From: QHXM01 sp032160705
Lineage (GTDB): Bacteria; Acidobacteriota; Blastocatellia; Pyrinomonadales; Pyrinomonadaceae
NCBI GenBank assembly: GCA_032160705.1
Contig: JAVHVE010000002.1
Location: forward strand, 1 to 64,000
Length of the DNA stretch: 64,000 bases
Reading direction: 5' to 3'
The notes below the pieces were generated by a model. The model saw only the letters and a program-made list of their open reading frames with translations. It was not told the origin of the DNA and did no database searches. Shown in pieces: positions 8,690-17,845 of the stretch. The translations under genes were made by a program, and so were the position numbers. Every line of letters begins with the position of its first letter. The stretch's first letter is position 1.

Positions 8690-9655
8690 ATGACACAGTC
8701 CGCTCAATCAGCAGCAAATTATATCGGCGTTGATGTTTCCGGCGCGATGATGCACGCTGCGCTCGTGACCAATGATGGCCAGGTGCTCGAACGCAGCGAA
8801 GCCCCGCTGGAGCGTGACGCAGTGGTTGCTCAGGTGGCGCGCACCGTCGCGGAGCTGCGCGATACGTCGCCCAATATCGCCGCGATTGGCGTCGGCATCC
8901 CCGGCCTCGTCAACCGTCAGACAGATCGCGTGCTGGTCTCGACGGATTTGCCTTCGGTGGTGCGCGGCGACATTCACGCCGAGTTGATGAAGGCAACGGG
9001 TTTGCGCGTCGAGCTTGAAAATGATGCGAACGCTGCGGCCTACGGCGAGTATCAGGTGGGCGCAGGGCGTGGCAGCCGCGACATGTTCTTTGCCACCATC
9101 GGCGCAGGCATCGGCGGCGCGATTATCCTGAATGGCAAGCTCTGGCTCGGCGCGAGCGGCTTTGCGGGCGAGTTCGGGCACATCACGATTGACGCCGAAG
9201 GAATCGAGTGCATGTGCGGCAATACAGGCTGTCTGGAGACGCTCGCCTCAGCACCGAATATCGTTCGCCGCGCCAACGAGCGACTCTATCGCGACAACAC
9301 CTCGTCGCTCTCGCGCCTCGCCATCAACAAAGAATTCACGGCGACGGACATCGTCAATGAAGCGAAAGACGGGGACGACTTCTCGCTGATGATGATCGAG
9401 CGCACGGGCAAGTACATCGGTGCGGCGGTCGCTTCCGTTATCAATCTGATGAATATCGAGCGCATCGTTCTGGGTGGTGCTGTCATGGAAGCCGGTAATC
9501 TGATTCTCGATGCTGTCATCAGCGAAGCCGAACGCCGCGCCTTCCAGCCCTGCTTTGAAGCCACACAGATTGTCGCCGCAGCGCTCGGCACAGACGCCGT
9601 CTCCATCGGCGCGGCTATGCTCGCGCGCGACGCAGCCAACTCTTCAGCTCGCTAA
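8690..9655 (+). CDS. ROK-family sugar kinase (glucokinase-like)
   Basis: A 321-residue cytoplasmic ROK protein. The N-terminal phosphate motif is GVDVSG. The catalytic region has ENDANAAAYGE. The ROK signature EFGHITID is followed by the zinc site CMCGNTGCLE. There is no N-terminal helix-turn-helix, which argues for a sugar kinase and not a repressor. Glucokinase is the usual assignment for this layout, with N-acetylsugar kinase as the alternative. It is surrounded by carbohydrate genes and convergent with the GH2 gene. Confidence 0.85.
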   Translation: MTQSAQSAANYIGVDVSGAMMHAALVTNDGQVLERSEAPLERDAVVAQVARTVAELRDTSPNIAAIGVGIPGLVNRQTDRVLVSTDLPSVVRGDIHAELMKATGLRVELENDANAAAYGEYQVGAGRGSRDMFFATIGAGIGGAIILNGKLWLGASGFAGEFGHITIDAEGIECMCGNTGCLETLASAPNIVRRANERLYRDNTSSLSRLAINKEFTATDIVNEAKDGDDFSLMMIERTGKYIGAAVASVINLMNIERIVLGGAVMEAGNLILDAVISEAERRAFQPCFEATQIVAAALGTDAVSIGAAMLARDAANSSAR

Positions 9656-9775
9656 AGCAATTAGACAGGATTAACAAGATAGACAGGATGAAAGAGAAAG
9701 CCTTCAGCCTTCTTCGGTCTATCTGGTTTTCTTAATCTTGATAATCCTGTTCATCCTGTCTATTTCTTCTTTAGC
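9656..9775. repeat. inverted repeat of the AGACAGGAT type between convergent genes
   Basis: The left arm has GCTAAAGC, then AGACAGGATTAACAAGAT and AGACAGGATGAA. The right arm has the complement (AATCCTGTTCATCCTGTCTA) and ends in TTTAGC. It fills the 120-base gap between the convergent ROK and GH2 genes, so it could act as a two-way transcription barrier. The unit length is about 9 nt, unlike the 7-nt elements elsewhere. Confidence 0.8.
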
Positions 9776-11611
9776 TTATCGGATGCTTGTCTCGGCGTCT
9801 TCCGGTTCGCTCATCATTTCCATTTCAGCCAATCCAAATAAGCTGCGGTGTATTTCCGCCAGTTGCTCAGGCGGCACTTTCGGTCGGCGGTCGTAGGTGA
9901 GCAACCCGTTAATCTCCTGCTCGATGTCGGTCAACTGCGTGTAGCAGAAACCCGCGACAAAGCGCAGGCTGCTGATTCCCTCCATCAAATCACGATACTT
10001 CGCCAGCAGCTCTTCCGAAGTCTGGACAGAGCCGTAGAATCTATAGAGGAGATCGCGTTGTTCGGGCGGCACGTCCGGGGGAATCATCAGAAAGCCGCCC
10101 ACTTCCGAGAGCACGATGGGCTGTCCGCGATAACGTGAGCCGAGCACAAACAACGGCTTGTTGCCAATCCAGACATGGCGGGGAAGCGCGCCTCCGCCTG
10201 AAGCGCCCTCGTAGCGCTCGCGCAGGAGCGCAGCCGTCGGCGTGTAGTCGTGGATGGCGCAGATGTCCGTGATGTCCGTGTGCTCCCAGCCGTCGTTGTC
10301 AATGACGGGACGCTTCTCGTCAAGCTCTCTCGTCATTGCGACCATCCGTTCGATGAAAGCGTATTGCCCCGCGTGGTGCTGCCTGAGTTTTGGGAAACCC
10401 ATGCTCTCGTTGATGGGGACCCAAGCGATAATGCACGGATGGTTGTAGTCGCGCCGCACCGCGCGTTTCCATTCCGCAGCCAGACGCTCTTCGGCCTGTG
10501 ACGACCACTCGCGCGCGTTCGGCATCTCTTCCCAGACGAGCAGCCCTAAGCGGTCACACCAGTAGAGCCAGCGCGGGTCTTCAATCTTCTGGTGCTTGCG
10601 CGCACCGTTAAAGCCGAACCGCTTGATCCATTCCACGTCCAGACGCAACGCAGCATCCGAAGGCGCGGCCAGATAACTCTCAGGCCAGTATCCCTGATCC
10701 AAGACCATCGCCAGATAGATTGGTTGACCGTTGAGCCAGACCTTTCCGTCACGCAGTTCCACATCGCGCAGGCCTGTATAGGACGTAACTTCGTCGAGTA
10801 GTTGTTCACCTTCAAACAAACACACCCGCAGATCGTAGAGATGCGGAGAAGCAGGCGACCAGAGTTTGGCGTCCTCGATTTTCAGCTTCAACTGCGCGGT
10901 CGCAGCACATATCTCTTGACTTGTTCGGGCGACGACTGCGCCATTGTCCAGAGCCTCTGCTTCCAGTCTCCACTCTGCGGCGGGTGCGTGCAGGAGCACG
11001 TCTATTTCAATCGCGCTCTCGCGTGCCGACGAGTTGATGGTGATGTCCTGAATGCGAATGGGGGGAACGCGTTCTAACCAGACCGTTTGCCAGATGCCCG
11101 TGGTGCAATAGTAATCAATGTCGTGCGGGCGGGCGGTCGTTGATTGTTTGCCGCGCGGCTGGCGCGGGTTCTGGCGATCTTCCACGCGCAGCGTCAGGCG
11201 ATTTGTTTCATGGTTTAAATAGGGCGCGATGTTGAATTGAAACGGCACGTGCCCGCCCTGATTGTGGCCGACCTCTTTGCCGTTAATCCAGACGGTCGTG
11301 CGATAGTCCACCGCACCGAAATGAAGAAGTACGTTTTGCCCGCGCCATTCAGGCGGGACTTCAAAACTACGCGCATACCAGACGTATTCGTGAATGCTCT
11401 TGTCGTTAATGCCGGACGCTACCGCCTGGTAGGGATAAGGAACTATGATTCGCTTGTCCAGCGGCAAGCCGAAGTGCCAGCCCAATTCGCGTCCCTTGTT
11501 CGCATCGTCAAAAGCAAACTCCCATTCGCCGTTAAGATTCAACCAGTCGGCGCGAACAAACTGCGGGCGCGGGTATTCGGGACGCGGGATGTCCGGCTGA
11601 GACTTTTTCAT
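9776..11611 (-). CDS. glycoside hydrolase family 2 protein (beta-galactosidase/glucuronidase-like)
   Basis: A 611-residue GH2 enzyme. It has an N-terminal jelly-roll sugar-binding domain (LNGEWEFAFD near residue 27), an Ig-like middle domain and a TIM barrel. The catalytic acid/base is Glu402 in the WVPINES motif, and the probable nucleophile is Glu503 in VLSEVGG. No signal peptide is visible, so it should be cytoplasmic. The substrate among beta-galactosides, glucuronides or mannosides cannot be decided. It is the last gene of a minus-strand series with galE and the galactofuranose genes, which favours a galactose-containing substrate. Confidence 0.87.
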   Translation of the reverse strand: MKKSQPDIPRPEYPRPQFVRADWLNLNGEWEFAFDDANKGRELGWHFGLPLDKRIIVPYPYQAVASGINDKSIHEYVWYARSFEVPPEWRGQNVLLHFGAVDYRTTVWINGKEVGHNQGGHVPFQFNIAPYLNHETNRLTLRVEDRQNPRQPRGKQSTTARPHDIDYYCTTGIWQTVWLERVPPIRIQDITINSSARESAIEIDVLLHAPAAEWRLEAEALDNGAVVARTSQEICAATAQLKLKIEDAKLWSPASPHLYDLRVCLFEGEQLLDEVTSYTGLRDVELRDGKVWLNGQPIYLAMVLDQGYWPESYLAAPSDAALRLDVEWIKRFGFNGARKHQKIEDPRWLYWCDRLGLLVWEEMPNAREWSSQAEERLAAEWKRAVRRDYNHPCIIAWVPINESMGFPKLRQHHAGQYAFIERMVAMTRELDEKRPVIDNDGWEHTDITDICAIHDYTPTAALLRERYEGASGGGALPRHVWIGNKPLFVLGSRYRGQPIVLSEVGGFLMIPPDVPPEQRDLLYRFYGSVQTSEELLAKYRDLMEGISSLRFVAGFCYTQLTDIEQEINGLLTYDRRPKVPPEQLAEIHRSLFGLAEMEMMSEPEDAETSIR

Positions 11612-11629
11612 AGTTAAGGGCTTGACGAT

Positions 11630-11706
11630 CCACTAAATCACACGAAACGACACGAACAGGATTTTTTCTTTCGCTTTCTTTCGTGTCGTTTCGTGTGATT
11701 TAGTGG
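11630..11706. repeat. perfect 27-bp inverted repeat
   Basis: The arms 11630-11656 and 11680-11706 are exact reverse complements (begin CCACTAAATCACACGAAACG), separated by 23 bases rich in T. It lies upstream of the GH2 start and downstream of the galE stop. It could be an interspersed palindrome that also ends galE transcription. Confidence 0.9.
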
Positions 11707-11775
11707 CTCATCCGTTGGCTCGCATTCCTTGATGGCTGATCTCTAACTCATCATGGTCTATCGGAGAATTTTACA

Positions 11776-12759
11776 TCAACCGTGTTCGTATCCGTCCGGG
11801 TGCTGCTGCATCCACTTCCACGCAGATTCGATGATTGTATGCAGGTCTTGCCGCTCAGGCGTCCAACCAAGCTCTTGTTTGATTCGAGCCGAGCTTGCGA
11901 TGAGCATCGCGGGGTCGCCCGCTCGACGCGGACTGACGTGCACAGGAATATCAAGACCTGTGACTTCGCGTGCCGTCTCAATCACTTCGCGCACCGTGTA
12001 GCCTTCGCCGCCGCACCCCAGATTGTAGATGGCACTGCGCTCGTCGAGAATGTCGAGCGCCAGAATGTGTGCGCGTGCCAGGTCAACGACGTGGATGTAA
12101 TCGCGCACACAGGTGTGGTCGCGCGTCGGGTAGTCTTCGCCGTAGATTTCTACGTGTGATCTTTTTCCGGCAGCCGCTTGCAGGACTGCGGGTATCAGAT
12201 GGGTTTCAGGATCGTGCGCTTCGCCGCAACGCTCTGTCGCTCCCGCCGCGTTGAAGTAACGCAAGCTCGCGTAGTGTATGCCGTAAGCATTTTCGTACCA
12301 GCGGAGAGCGCGTTCGAACGTCAGCTTGGTTTCGCCATAAGTGTTGGTCGGATTTGTCGGGTCGGTTTCTTCGACGGGCTGCTTCAACGGCTCTCCATAG
12401 ACGGCGGCGGTTGACGAGAAAACAATTCGGCGCACAGCAGCGTCGCGCATGGCGTCGAGCAGAACCAACCCGGCGACGACGTTGTTGCGGTAATACTTCG
12501 CCGGTTCGACGACGGATTCCCCGACGAGTGAATCCGCCGCCATGTGAATGACCGCTTCGATTTGTCCTTCAAGCAGCGTCCGGCGCAATTTTTCGCCGTC
12601 CAGCAAATCCGCTTCAACGAACTTTGCTTCCGCCGCGACGCTCGCGCGATGCCCTTTGTAAAGACTATCGTAAACGACTACATCGTGGCCGTCTTTCAGC
12701 AATTCCTCCGCGACCACGCTGCCGATGTAACCGGCTCCGCCCGTGACTAGAACACGCAT
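11776..12759 (-). CDS. galE: UDP-glucose 4-epimerase
   Basis: A 327-residue extended SDR enzyme that interconverts UDP-glucose and UDP-galactose in the cytoplasm. The NAD-binding GGAGYIGS motif is at residues 7-14. The catalytic triad is Ser116/Thr117 with Tyr141 and Lys145 (YGETK). NPTNTYGETKL and the C-terminal LGWTPER motif are typical of GalE. The product would feed the UDP-galactopyranose mutase encoded nearby, so the cluster can make UDP-galactofuranose. Confidence 0.93.
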   Translation of the reverse strand: MRVLVTGGAGYIGSVVAEELLKDGHDVVVYDSLYKGHRASVAAEAKFVEADLLDGEKLRRTLLEGQIEAVIHMAADSLVGESVVEPAKYYRNNVVAGLVLLDAMRDAAVRRIVFSSTAAVYGEPLKQPVEETDPTNPTNTYGETKLTFERALRWYENAYGIHYASLRYFNAAGATERCGEAHDPETHLIPAVLQAAAGKRSHVEIYGEDYPTRDHTCVRDYIHVVDLARAHILALDILDERSAIYNLGCGGEGYTVREVIETAREVTGLDIPVHVSPRRAGDPAMLIASSARIKQELGWTPERQDLHTIIESAWKWMQQHPDGYEHG

Positions 12760-12835
12760 TTAATTGATACTTTCATTAAATCGAAGATGCCACCGCTTAA
12801 TTTCCAGGCGCTCCCACCGGTCATCTTTAGTAATT

Positions 12836-15088
12836 CTAGCGGCGCTGCCGGAGATAACGTCTCGTCTTTTGAAACAGTATTCCACATTCTTGCAGATAAC
12901 GGGAGAGCGCATTTTCAAGAGGCGGAAGCAGCGTGCCGCGTTCGCTGCCGAGAACGCCGTAAACGGGGCGCGAGGCGGCGAGCGCAAGCGTCTCTGAGGG
13001 ACGCGCATCAATCAATGAGGTATCAAGACCCGCTACATCGGCAACCCGCTCGGCCAGCTCTGCCCATGTTAAGCCGCCCGGGTTGGCGAGATGCCACAGC
13101 CCACGCTCGCCGTCAATCAAAAGATCAAGGCTCGCATGAACCAGGTCAGGGATGTAAGTCGGCGAGATTATCACGTCGTTTGCCGCAATGAAGACACGAT
13201 CTTCGGACAGAGAGTTGAGCGCAGCGGTCACGAAATTGTATTCATCCCAGGGGCCAAAGAACGCGCTCGTGCGAATCATGAGCGCTTCCGGCATGGTTTC
13301 AAGAACGCGCCTTTCCGCCTCTGCTTTGCTTATGCCATAAACATTCAAAGGCGCTGGCTGGTCGCTCTCGACATAGGGGCTGCGCTTTGTGCCGTCGAAC
13401 ACCAGGTCGGAAGAGAATGATAGGAATGCTGCCCGACGGCTTGCACATGCGGCAGCCAGAATTTCTGCCCCGCGTGTGTTCTCGCGGTAGCACACATCAG
13501 GCTCTCGCTCAGCATCATCCACACGGACGTAACCGGCTGTATTAATCACCGCCCAGGGATTGTCTTGCTCCAGCACTGCGCTCACGGCCAACGGGTCGGC
13601 GATGTCCATTTCCCTTCGAGTCAGGAGACGATACGAAAGACCTCTGCGCTCGCAAATTCGCGCGAAGGCAAAGCCTAGAGTTCCGGTCGCTCCTGTAATC
13701 AGTAACGGGCGACTCCGCTCGCGCTTCATGTTTACTCCCTGAGCTTTTGCCGCGACCGCGTGCGTGCGATGTGCGACCGCAGGCGGATAGCAGAGCCGGT
13801 CGAGCCTGCGCCACCAGCCTGGAGAATCAAGCACAGGATGTTCATGCTCTTCACCAGCAGCCAGATTGCGCAGCATGCGAAAGAGCGCAGTTGGTCTGGG
13901 TCGCGGCGCTCGTAGATCGAAAACGCCTGGCTCGTAATGGCCTTCGTCGCGCGTCAGCAGGTTGTGCCAATCAAACGCGCCGAGCAGCGACCATGCGGTC
14001 ACGGCGCGCACGTCCGCACCTTCCTGTCTTAAGCTTTGCGCCCCATCCCAGACTTCTTTCAACCAGCGCAACTGCTCCTCGCGCGTGCAGCCCAGATGAA
14101 CTTCCGTCACGGCCAGCGGCAAGCAGTAGCGCGCCCATGCCTCTTTCAGCAAGGCGCGCGGCCCGGCCAGACCTTCGGCGCAGACGCGCACCGCTTCGAC
14201 ATCCGCATAAGTGTGGCGTCCGTTTCCGCCATGCGTGTGAGCAGGGTAGCGATTGATTCGCTCATCAAGAAAGCGTTCGCTCGTCAGGTAATGATTGATG
14301 CCGATGATGTCCGGCGGGCAGGTGTTTTCAATAAACCAATCAAGCTCTGCTTCGTCTATGCCGGCACGGCGCAGGTACTTCCACAGTGCATGCTCCGGCG
14401 TGACGCGCCCCGTCAAAAGATCATAGGTCAACCAGCGACGCTCGTTCTCGAACTCCGCCTGATAGGAGAGCGCACGGGTGCTGAAAGTTTTGCCTAAATC
14501 TTCTGTCTGAATGAGGCGCGCACGTGGGTTGATTTCGCGGATGGCACGCATCGCGAGCACGATGGCGCGGCATTGGATTAACTCTGCGCGAGCGAAGGTC
14601 AGATCGTCGCGCCCGTGAGGATACCAATGCCCGTAAAGCCCGCTGAAGCGAGCGGTCGTTAAGGGTTCGTTGACCGGCGTGTAATTCTCAACCCAGGGGA
14701 AACGCGTTGCGACCGCGCGGGCAAACTGCGCGAGCTTTTCAGGAAAGCTTCTGTCAACGAGGCTCGTCTCTCGCGTCCCACTCCCATGATGAACGAGGCC
14801 GACGATTGGACTGATTTGAAGCTCGCGCAAGCGCGCCAGCCGCTCATCAGCCCAGGACCAATCGGCACTTTTAAGTCCGTCGGGCGCAGTTCGCTCCCAG
14901 AGTACGGGATAGCGAACGGTTCGCACACCCAGCTCCGCGAATAGTTCCAAATCTTGGACGCGCCGCGCGTGGCCGTTTCGCTCCAACTGGTCAAAGAACG
15001 AATCGTTGACGCGATTGACGGTGCACTCGATTCCAGCCCATAACTCAAGCGGCTTTTGCGTGGGTGTCTGCGGTGTCTCTACAGCCAT
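12836..15088 (-). CDS. fusion of GH1-like glycosidase domain with RmlD-type sugar-nucleotide reductase domain
   Basis: A protein of about 750 residues. The N-terminal part (about 1-420) is a clan-A TIM-barrel like GH1, with the acid/base motif TPVNEP and a probable nucleophile in AVTEVH. The C-terminal part (about 445-740) is an RmlD/SDR domain with ITGATGTLG, the FSSDLVFDG strand and catalytic YGISKAEAE (Tyr-x3-Lys). The RmlD family reduces dTDP-4-keto-rhamnose, but the fused substrate is unknown. Two ATGs lie near the start: GGAGG at 15095-15099 touches the first one and is 6 nt from the second, so 15088 is chosen. It ends 76 nt from galE and follows the mutase gene by 25 nt. Confidence 0.85.
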   Translation of the reverse strand: MAVETPQTPTQKPLELWAGIECTVNRVNDSFFDQLERNGHARRVQDLELFAELGVRTVRYPVLWERTAPDGLKSADWSWADERLARLRELQISPIVGLVHHGSGTRETSLVDRSFPEKLAQFARAVATRFPWVENYTPVNEPLTTARFSGLYGHWYPHGRDDLTFARAELIQCRAIVLAMRAIREINPRARLIQTEDLGKTFSTRALSYQAEFENERRWLTYDLLTGRVTPEHALWKYLRRAGIDEAELDWFIENTCPPDIIGINHYLTSERFLDERINRYPAHTHGGNGRHTYADVEAVRVCAEGLAGPRALLKEAWARYCLPLAVTEVHLGCTREEQLRWLKEVWDGAQSLRQEGADVRAVTAWSLLGAFDWHNLLTRDEGHYEPGVFDLRAPRPRPTALFRMLRNLAAGEEHEHPVLDSPGWWRRLDRLCYPPAVAHRTHAVAAKAQGVNMKRERSRPLLITGATGTLGFAFARICERRGLSYRLLTRREMDIADPLAVSAVLEQDNPWAVINTAGYVRVDDAEREPDVCYRENTRGAEILAAACASRRAAFLSFSSDLVFDGTKRSPYVESDQPAPLNVYGISKAEAERRVLETMPEALMIRTSAFFGPWDEYNFVTAALNSLSEDRVFIAANDVIISPTYIPDLVHASLDLLIDGERGLWHLANPGGLTWAELAERVADVAGLDTSLIDARPSETLALAASRPVYGVLGSERGTLLPPLENALSRYLQECGILFQKTRRYLRQRR

Positions 15089-15113
15089 AGACATCCTCCG
15101 GCCAATTCTCCCT

Positions 15114-16304
15114 TTAGCCTGCTGCTGCGGTCGCAACCTTCACCTTCTTGGTGCGCGCTGGCCGAGCGACGGCAACCGGCTTGTCGGCGACGCGCAAAGT
15201 GCTTTCGGCGCGCTTCGCCCCGCTGATCTTGCTGTACACGGTCAATGCCTGAGCGACGATCTGATCCATGTTGTAATACTTGTAGGTCGCCAGTCGCCCG
15301 ACGAAATGAACGCCCGGCGTCTGATCGGCCAACGACTTGTACTTCAGATAGAGATCAGCGTTCTCTTTGCGCGGCACAGGGTAATAGGGATCGCCCTCAG
15401 ATTGCGGAAACTCGTAAACGACGCTCGTCTTCGAGTGCTCCTGGCCAGTCAGGTACTTGAACTCTGTAATGCGCGTGTACAGGTGCTCGTTCGGATAATT
15501 GACGACGGGCGCGGGCTGGAAACGGTCGCGGTCGTGCGTCTCATGCTTGAACTCAAGCGAGCGATAAGGGAGTTTCCCATAACGGTAATCGAAGAAGGAA
15601 TCCACCGGGCCGGTATAGATCATCTCGCTGTACGGAATCTCTTCTTCGATTTCCCGGTAGTCTACATTCAGCATAACCTTGATGTTCGGATGAGCAAGCA
15701 TCCGCTCGAACATGCGCGTGTAGCCGTGAAGCGGCATCGCCTGATACGTGTCCGTGAAGTAGCGGTCATCGCGGTTCGTGCGAGTTGGAACGCGTGCCGT
15801 GACAGAAGCGTCCAGCTCCGACGGGTCTAGTCCCCACTGCTTGCGCGTGTAGTTGCGGAAGAACTTTTCGTAGAGTTCACGTCCGACCGCTTTGACGACC
15901 ACATCCTCGGAGGTGCGAACCTGCTCGACAGGCTCAGCCACGGACTTAAAGAACTCCTCGACCTGAAATGAAGTCAGGTTTAATCCGTAGAGCTTGTTGA
16001 TCGTGTCCAGGTTAATCGGGATCGGGACGTGCTGCCCGTCAACGTGCGCGAGCACGCGATGCTGATAAGAGCGCCACTCCGTGAAGCGCGAGAGATATTC
16101 AAAGACCTCGCGCGAGTTGGTATGAAAAATGTGCGGGCCGTATTTATGAACGAGAATGCCATCATCGTTGTAATGATCGTAAGCATTGCCCCCGATGTGC
16201 GGGCGCTTGTCGCAGATTAAGACTCTCTTATTCGACCCTTTGGCCAAACGCTCGGCCAACACACTTCCAGCGAAACCTGCTCCGACAATCAAATAATCAA
16301 ACAT
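15114..16304 (-). CDS. glf: UDP-galactopyranose mutase
   Basis: A 396-residue flavoenzyme that converts UDP-galactopyranose to UDP-galactofuranose. The FAD-binding motif GAGFAGSVLAERLA is at residues 8-21, followed by RPHIGGNAYD. The GPHIFHT motif and the conserved arginine region (NYTRKQWG) are present. The C-terminal 30 residues are a basic/alanine-rich tail beyond the usual enzyme end. It lies between the glycosyltransferase gene and the GH1-RmlD fusion on the same strand, with spacings of 45 and 25 nt, so an operon is likely. Confidence 0.94.
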   Translation of the reverse strand: MFDYLIVGAGFAGSVLAERLAKGSNKRVLICDKRPHIGGNAYDHYNDDGILVHKYGPHIFHTNSREVFEYLSRFTEWRSYQHRVLAHVDGQHVPIPINLDTINKLYGLNLTSFQVEEFFKSVAEPVEQVRTSEDVVVKAVGRELYEKFFRNYTRKQWGLDPSELDASVTARVPTRTNRDDRYFTDTYQAMPLHGYTRMFERMLAHPNIKVMLNVDYREIEEEIPYSEMIYTGPVDSFFDYRYGKLPYRSLEFKHETHDRDRFQPAPVVNYPNEHLYTRITEFKYLTGQEHSKTSVVYEFPQSEGDPYYPVPRKENADLYLKYKSLADQTPGVHFVGRLATYKYYNMDQIVAQALTVYSKISGAKRAESTLRVADKPVAVARPARTKKVKVATAAAG

Positions 16305-16349
16305 CTAAACTCTTCCTCCCCAATGTTCGTTTCTTTTCTGAAATAAAAA

Positions 16350-17594
16350 TCAATCACCCGTCACATAGCTCGCGGCGGAAACTCCGGCGCGGGCAGCCGA
16401 GGTAGCGAGCGCAGGCTGCGCGCGTTTCTTTGCAGCGCGACGAGCCGCGATGGCGTCTTCGATCAATTCATTCATCCGCCCCCAGGTTTGATCCCACGAA
16501 GTCTGCGCCAGAAAGGTATCAACCTCGCGCATGCGCGCCGCCGCATCTTCATTCATCGCGGCCTCAATCGCTGCGACAAACTCCGAAGGCGTGTCCGCGA
16601 TGTGAACGAGCCCCTGTTCTCCGTAAGGACGAACCACGTCGCGGATCGAAGTCGAAACCACAGGGCATCCGGCGGCCAGGTATTCAGGAGTTTTAGTCGG
16701 ACTGATGAAGCGCGTTGATTCGTTCAGCGCAAATGGCAGGAGCGCCACATCCCAACCGGCCAGGTACGAAGGCAATTCGTCGTAAGACTTTCCGCCGAGA
16801 TAATGAATGTTTGTGCGCGTGGGCAAGTCTGCCGGATCAATTTTAACTACCGGGCCGACTATGACCAGATGCCAGTCGGGTCGCTGATCGGCGATTGCCG
16901 CCAGCAATTCAATATCCATCCGTTCATCTATCACGCCGAAAAAACCCAGACGCGGATGCGGAATCTTCGCTTGATCTATTGGCTCATCCACGACGCAACG
17001 GGCTTGCGCGAAATGCGCCGCATCAATGCTCGACGGGAAAGCGTAGATGTTTTTATGCTGGTGACGCTTGGCTTCGTAAAGACTCTGCCCGCCAGTGAAG
17101 ACCAGATCGGCTCGCTTGAACAATTCGGCTTCGCGGTCTTTCAGCGCACGCGGCGCTCCCTTGAAGGCGGACAGTTCGTCCATGCAATCGTAGACAATAG
17201 CCAGAGGCCGCAGATGTTTCGTCCAACCAAGAGCCATCGGCGTGTAGTACCAGAGAAAGTGTGCGCTGATGTTGTAATTCGCAAAGAGGCGATCAATCAT
17301 CGCGCGCTGCACCGATTCAAGAGCCTCCTGACCTTCGAGTTCTTTTGGCAGGCGCGGCACGACCACATAAACTCCACAATCACGCTGGCTGACATCCAAG
17401 TGCATCGGTCCGTCTTCAAACACCGGCTCTTCGACAAAGAAGACGCGGCGCTCTCTCGCAAAGCGGCTCAAGAGATGCTGCGGTCTCTGGTAAACGAAAT
17501 CCCAGCGCAGGTGAGATAAACAAACTAAATCGGCATCAGCGTTAGCTGCCGCAGTTTCAAAATAACTGGCAGAGATATTCTTATGCGAGATCAT
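16350..17594 (-). CDS. GT4-like glycosyltransferase, possibly galactofuranosyl transfer
   Basis: A 414-residue cytoplasmic glycosyltransferase with the GT-B fold. The N-terminal domain has the YQRPQHLLSRFA motif found in several envelope-polysaccharide transferases. The C-terminal domain has FFGVIDERMD, the nucleotide-sugar region LALNESTRFISPTKTPEYLAAG (shortened here as ESTRFISPTKTPEYLA) and PVVSTSI. The acceptor and donor are unknown, but its place directly before the mutase gene suggests a galactofuranose donor. GGAAGGT precedes the ATG by 4 nt. Confidence 0.83.
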   Translation of the reverse strand: MISHKNISASYFETAAANADADLVCLSHLRWDFVYQRPQHLLSRFARERRVFFVEEPVFEDGPMHLDVSQRDCGVYVVVPRLPKELEGQEALESVQRAMIDRLFANYNISAHFLWYYTPMALGWTKHLRPLAIVYDCMDELSAFKGAPRALKDREAELFKRADLVFTGGQSLYEAKRHQHKNIYAFPSSIDAAHFAQARCVVDEPIDQAKIPHPRLGFFGVIDERMDIELLAAIADQRPDWHLVIVGPVVKIDPADLPTRTNIHYLGGKSYDELPSYLAGWDVALLPFALNESTRFISPTKTPEYLAAGCPVVSTSIRDVVRPYGEQGLVHIADTPSEFVAAIEAAMNEDAAARMREVDTFLAQTSWDQTWGRMNELIEDAIAARRAAKKRAQPALATSAARAGVSAASYVTGD

Positions 17595-17845
17595 ATGTAC
17601 CTTCCCATAAACGAATTAAATTTCCCGGAACAGAGACCGGGAGGCCTTGATGGCACGAGCGGGGGATGTTAGTGATGCGCCGTCCGGGGGAATGTGTTGA
17701 CTAAGAAACGCATCCGGCAAGACATCAAACTACGGCCTTGCCAGGTTGAAATAATCGTCCGTCAGAGGAACAGACAGATTAACAAGCAGGCGCGTAATTG
17801 TCTGTACGCGGACGTACTCAAATTTTTTGATCCTGCAAAAAGCTG
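17595..17845. promoter_or_regulatory. intergenic region upstream of the galactofuranose operon
   Basis: These 251 bases lie between the end of the PYP-like gene and the start of the glycosyltransferase gene, both on the minus strand. The operon promoter should be here. I see no clear -35/-10 pair, no long palindrome and no reading frame of note. Confidence 0.3.

Noticed and set aside
15006..15830. A 274-codon plus-strand frame opposite glf
   Set aside because: It lies antisense to a clear UDP-galactopyranose mutase and has no recognisable domain. It is typical of GC-rich third positions.
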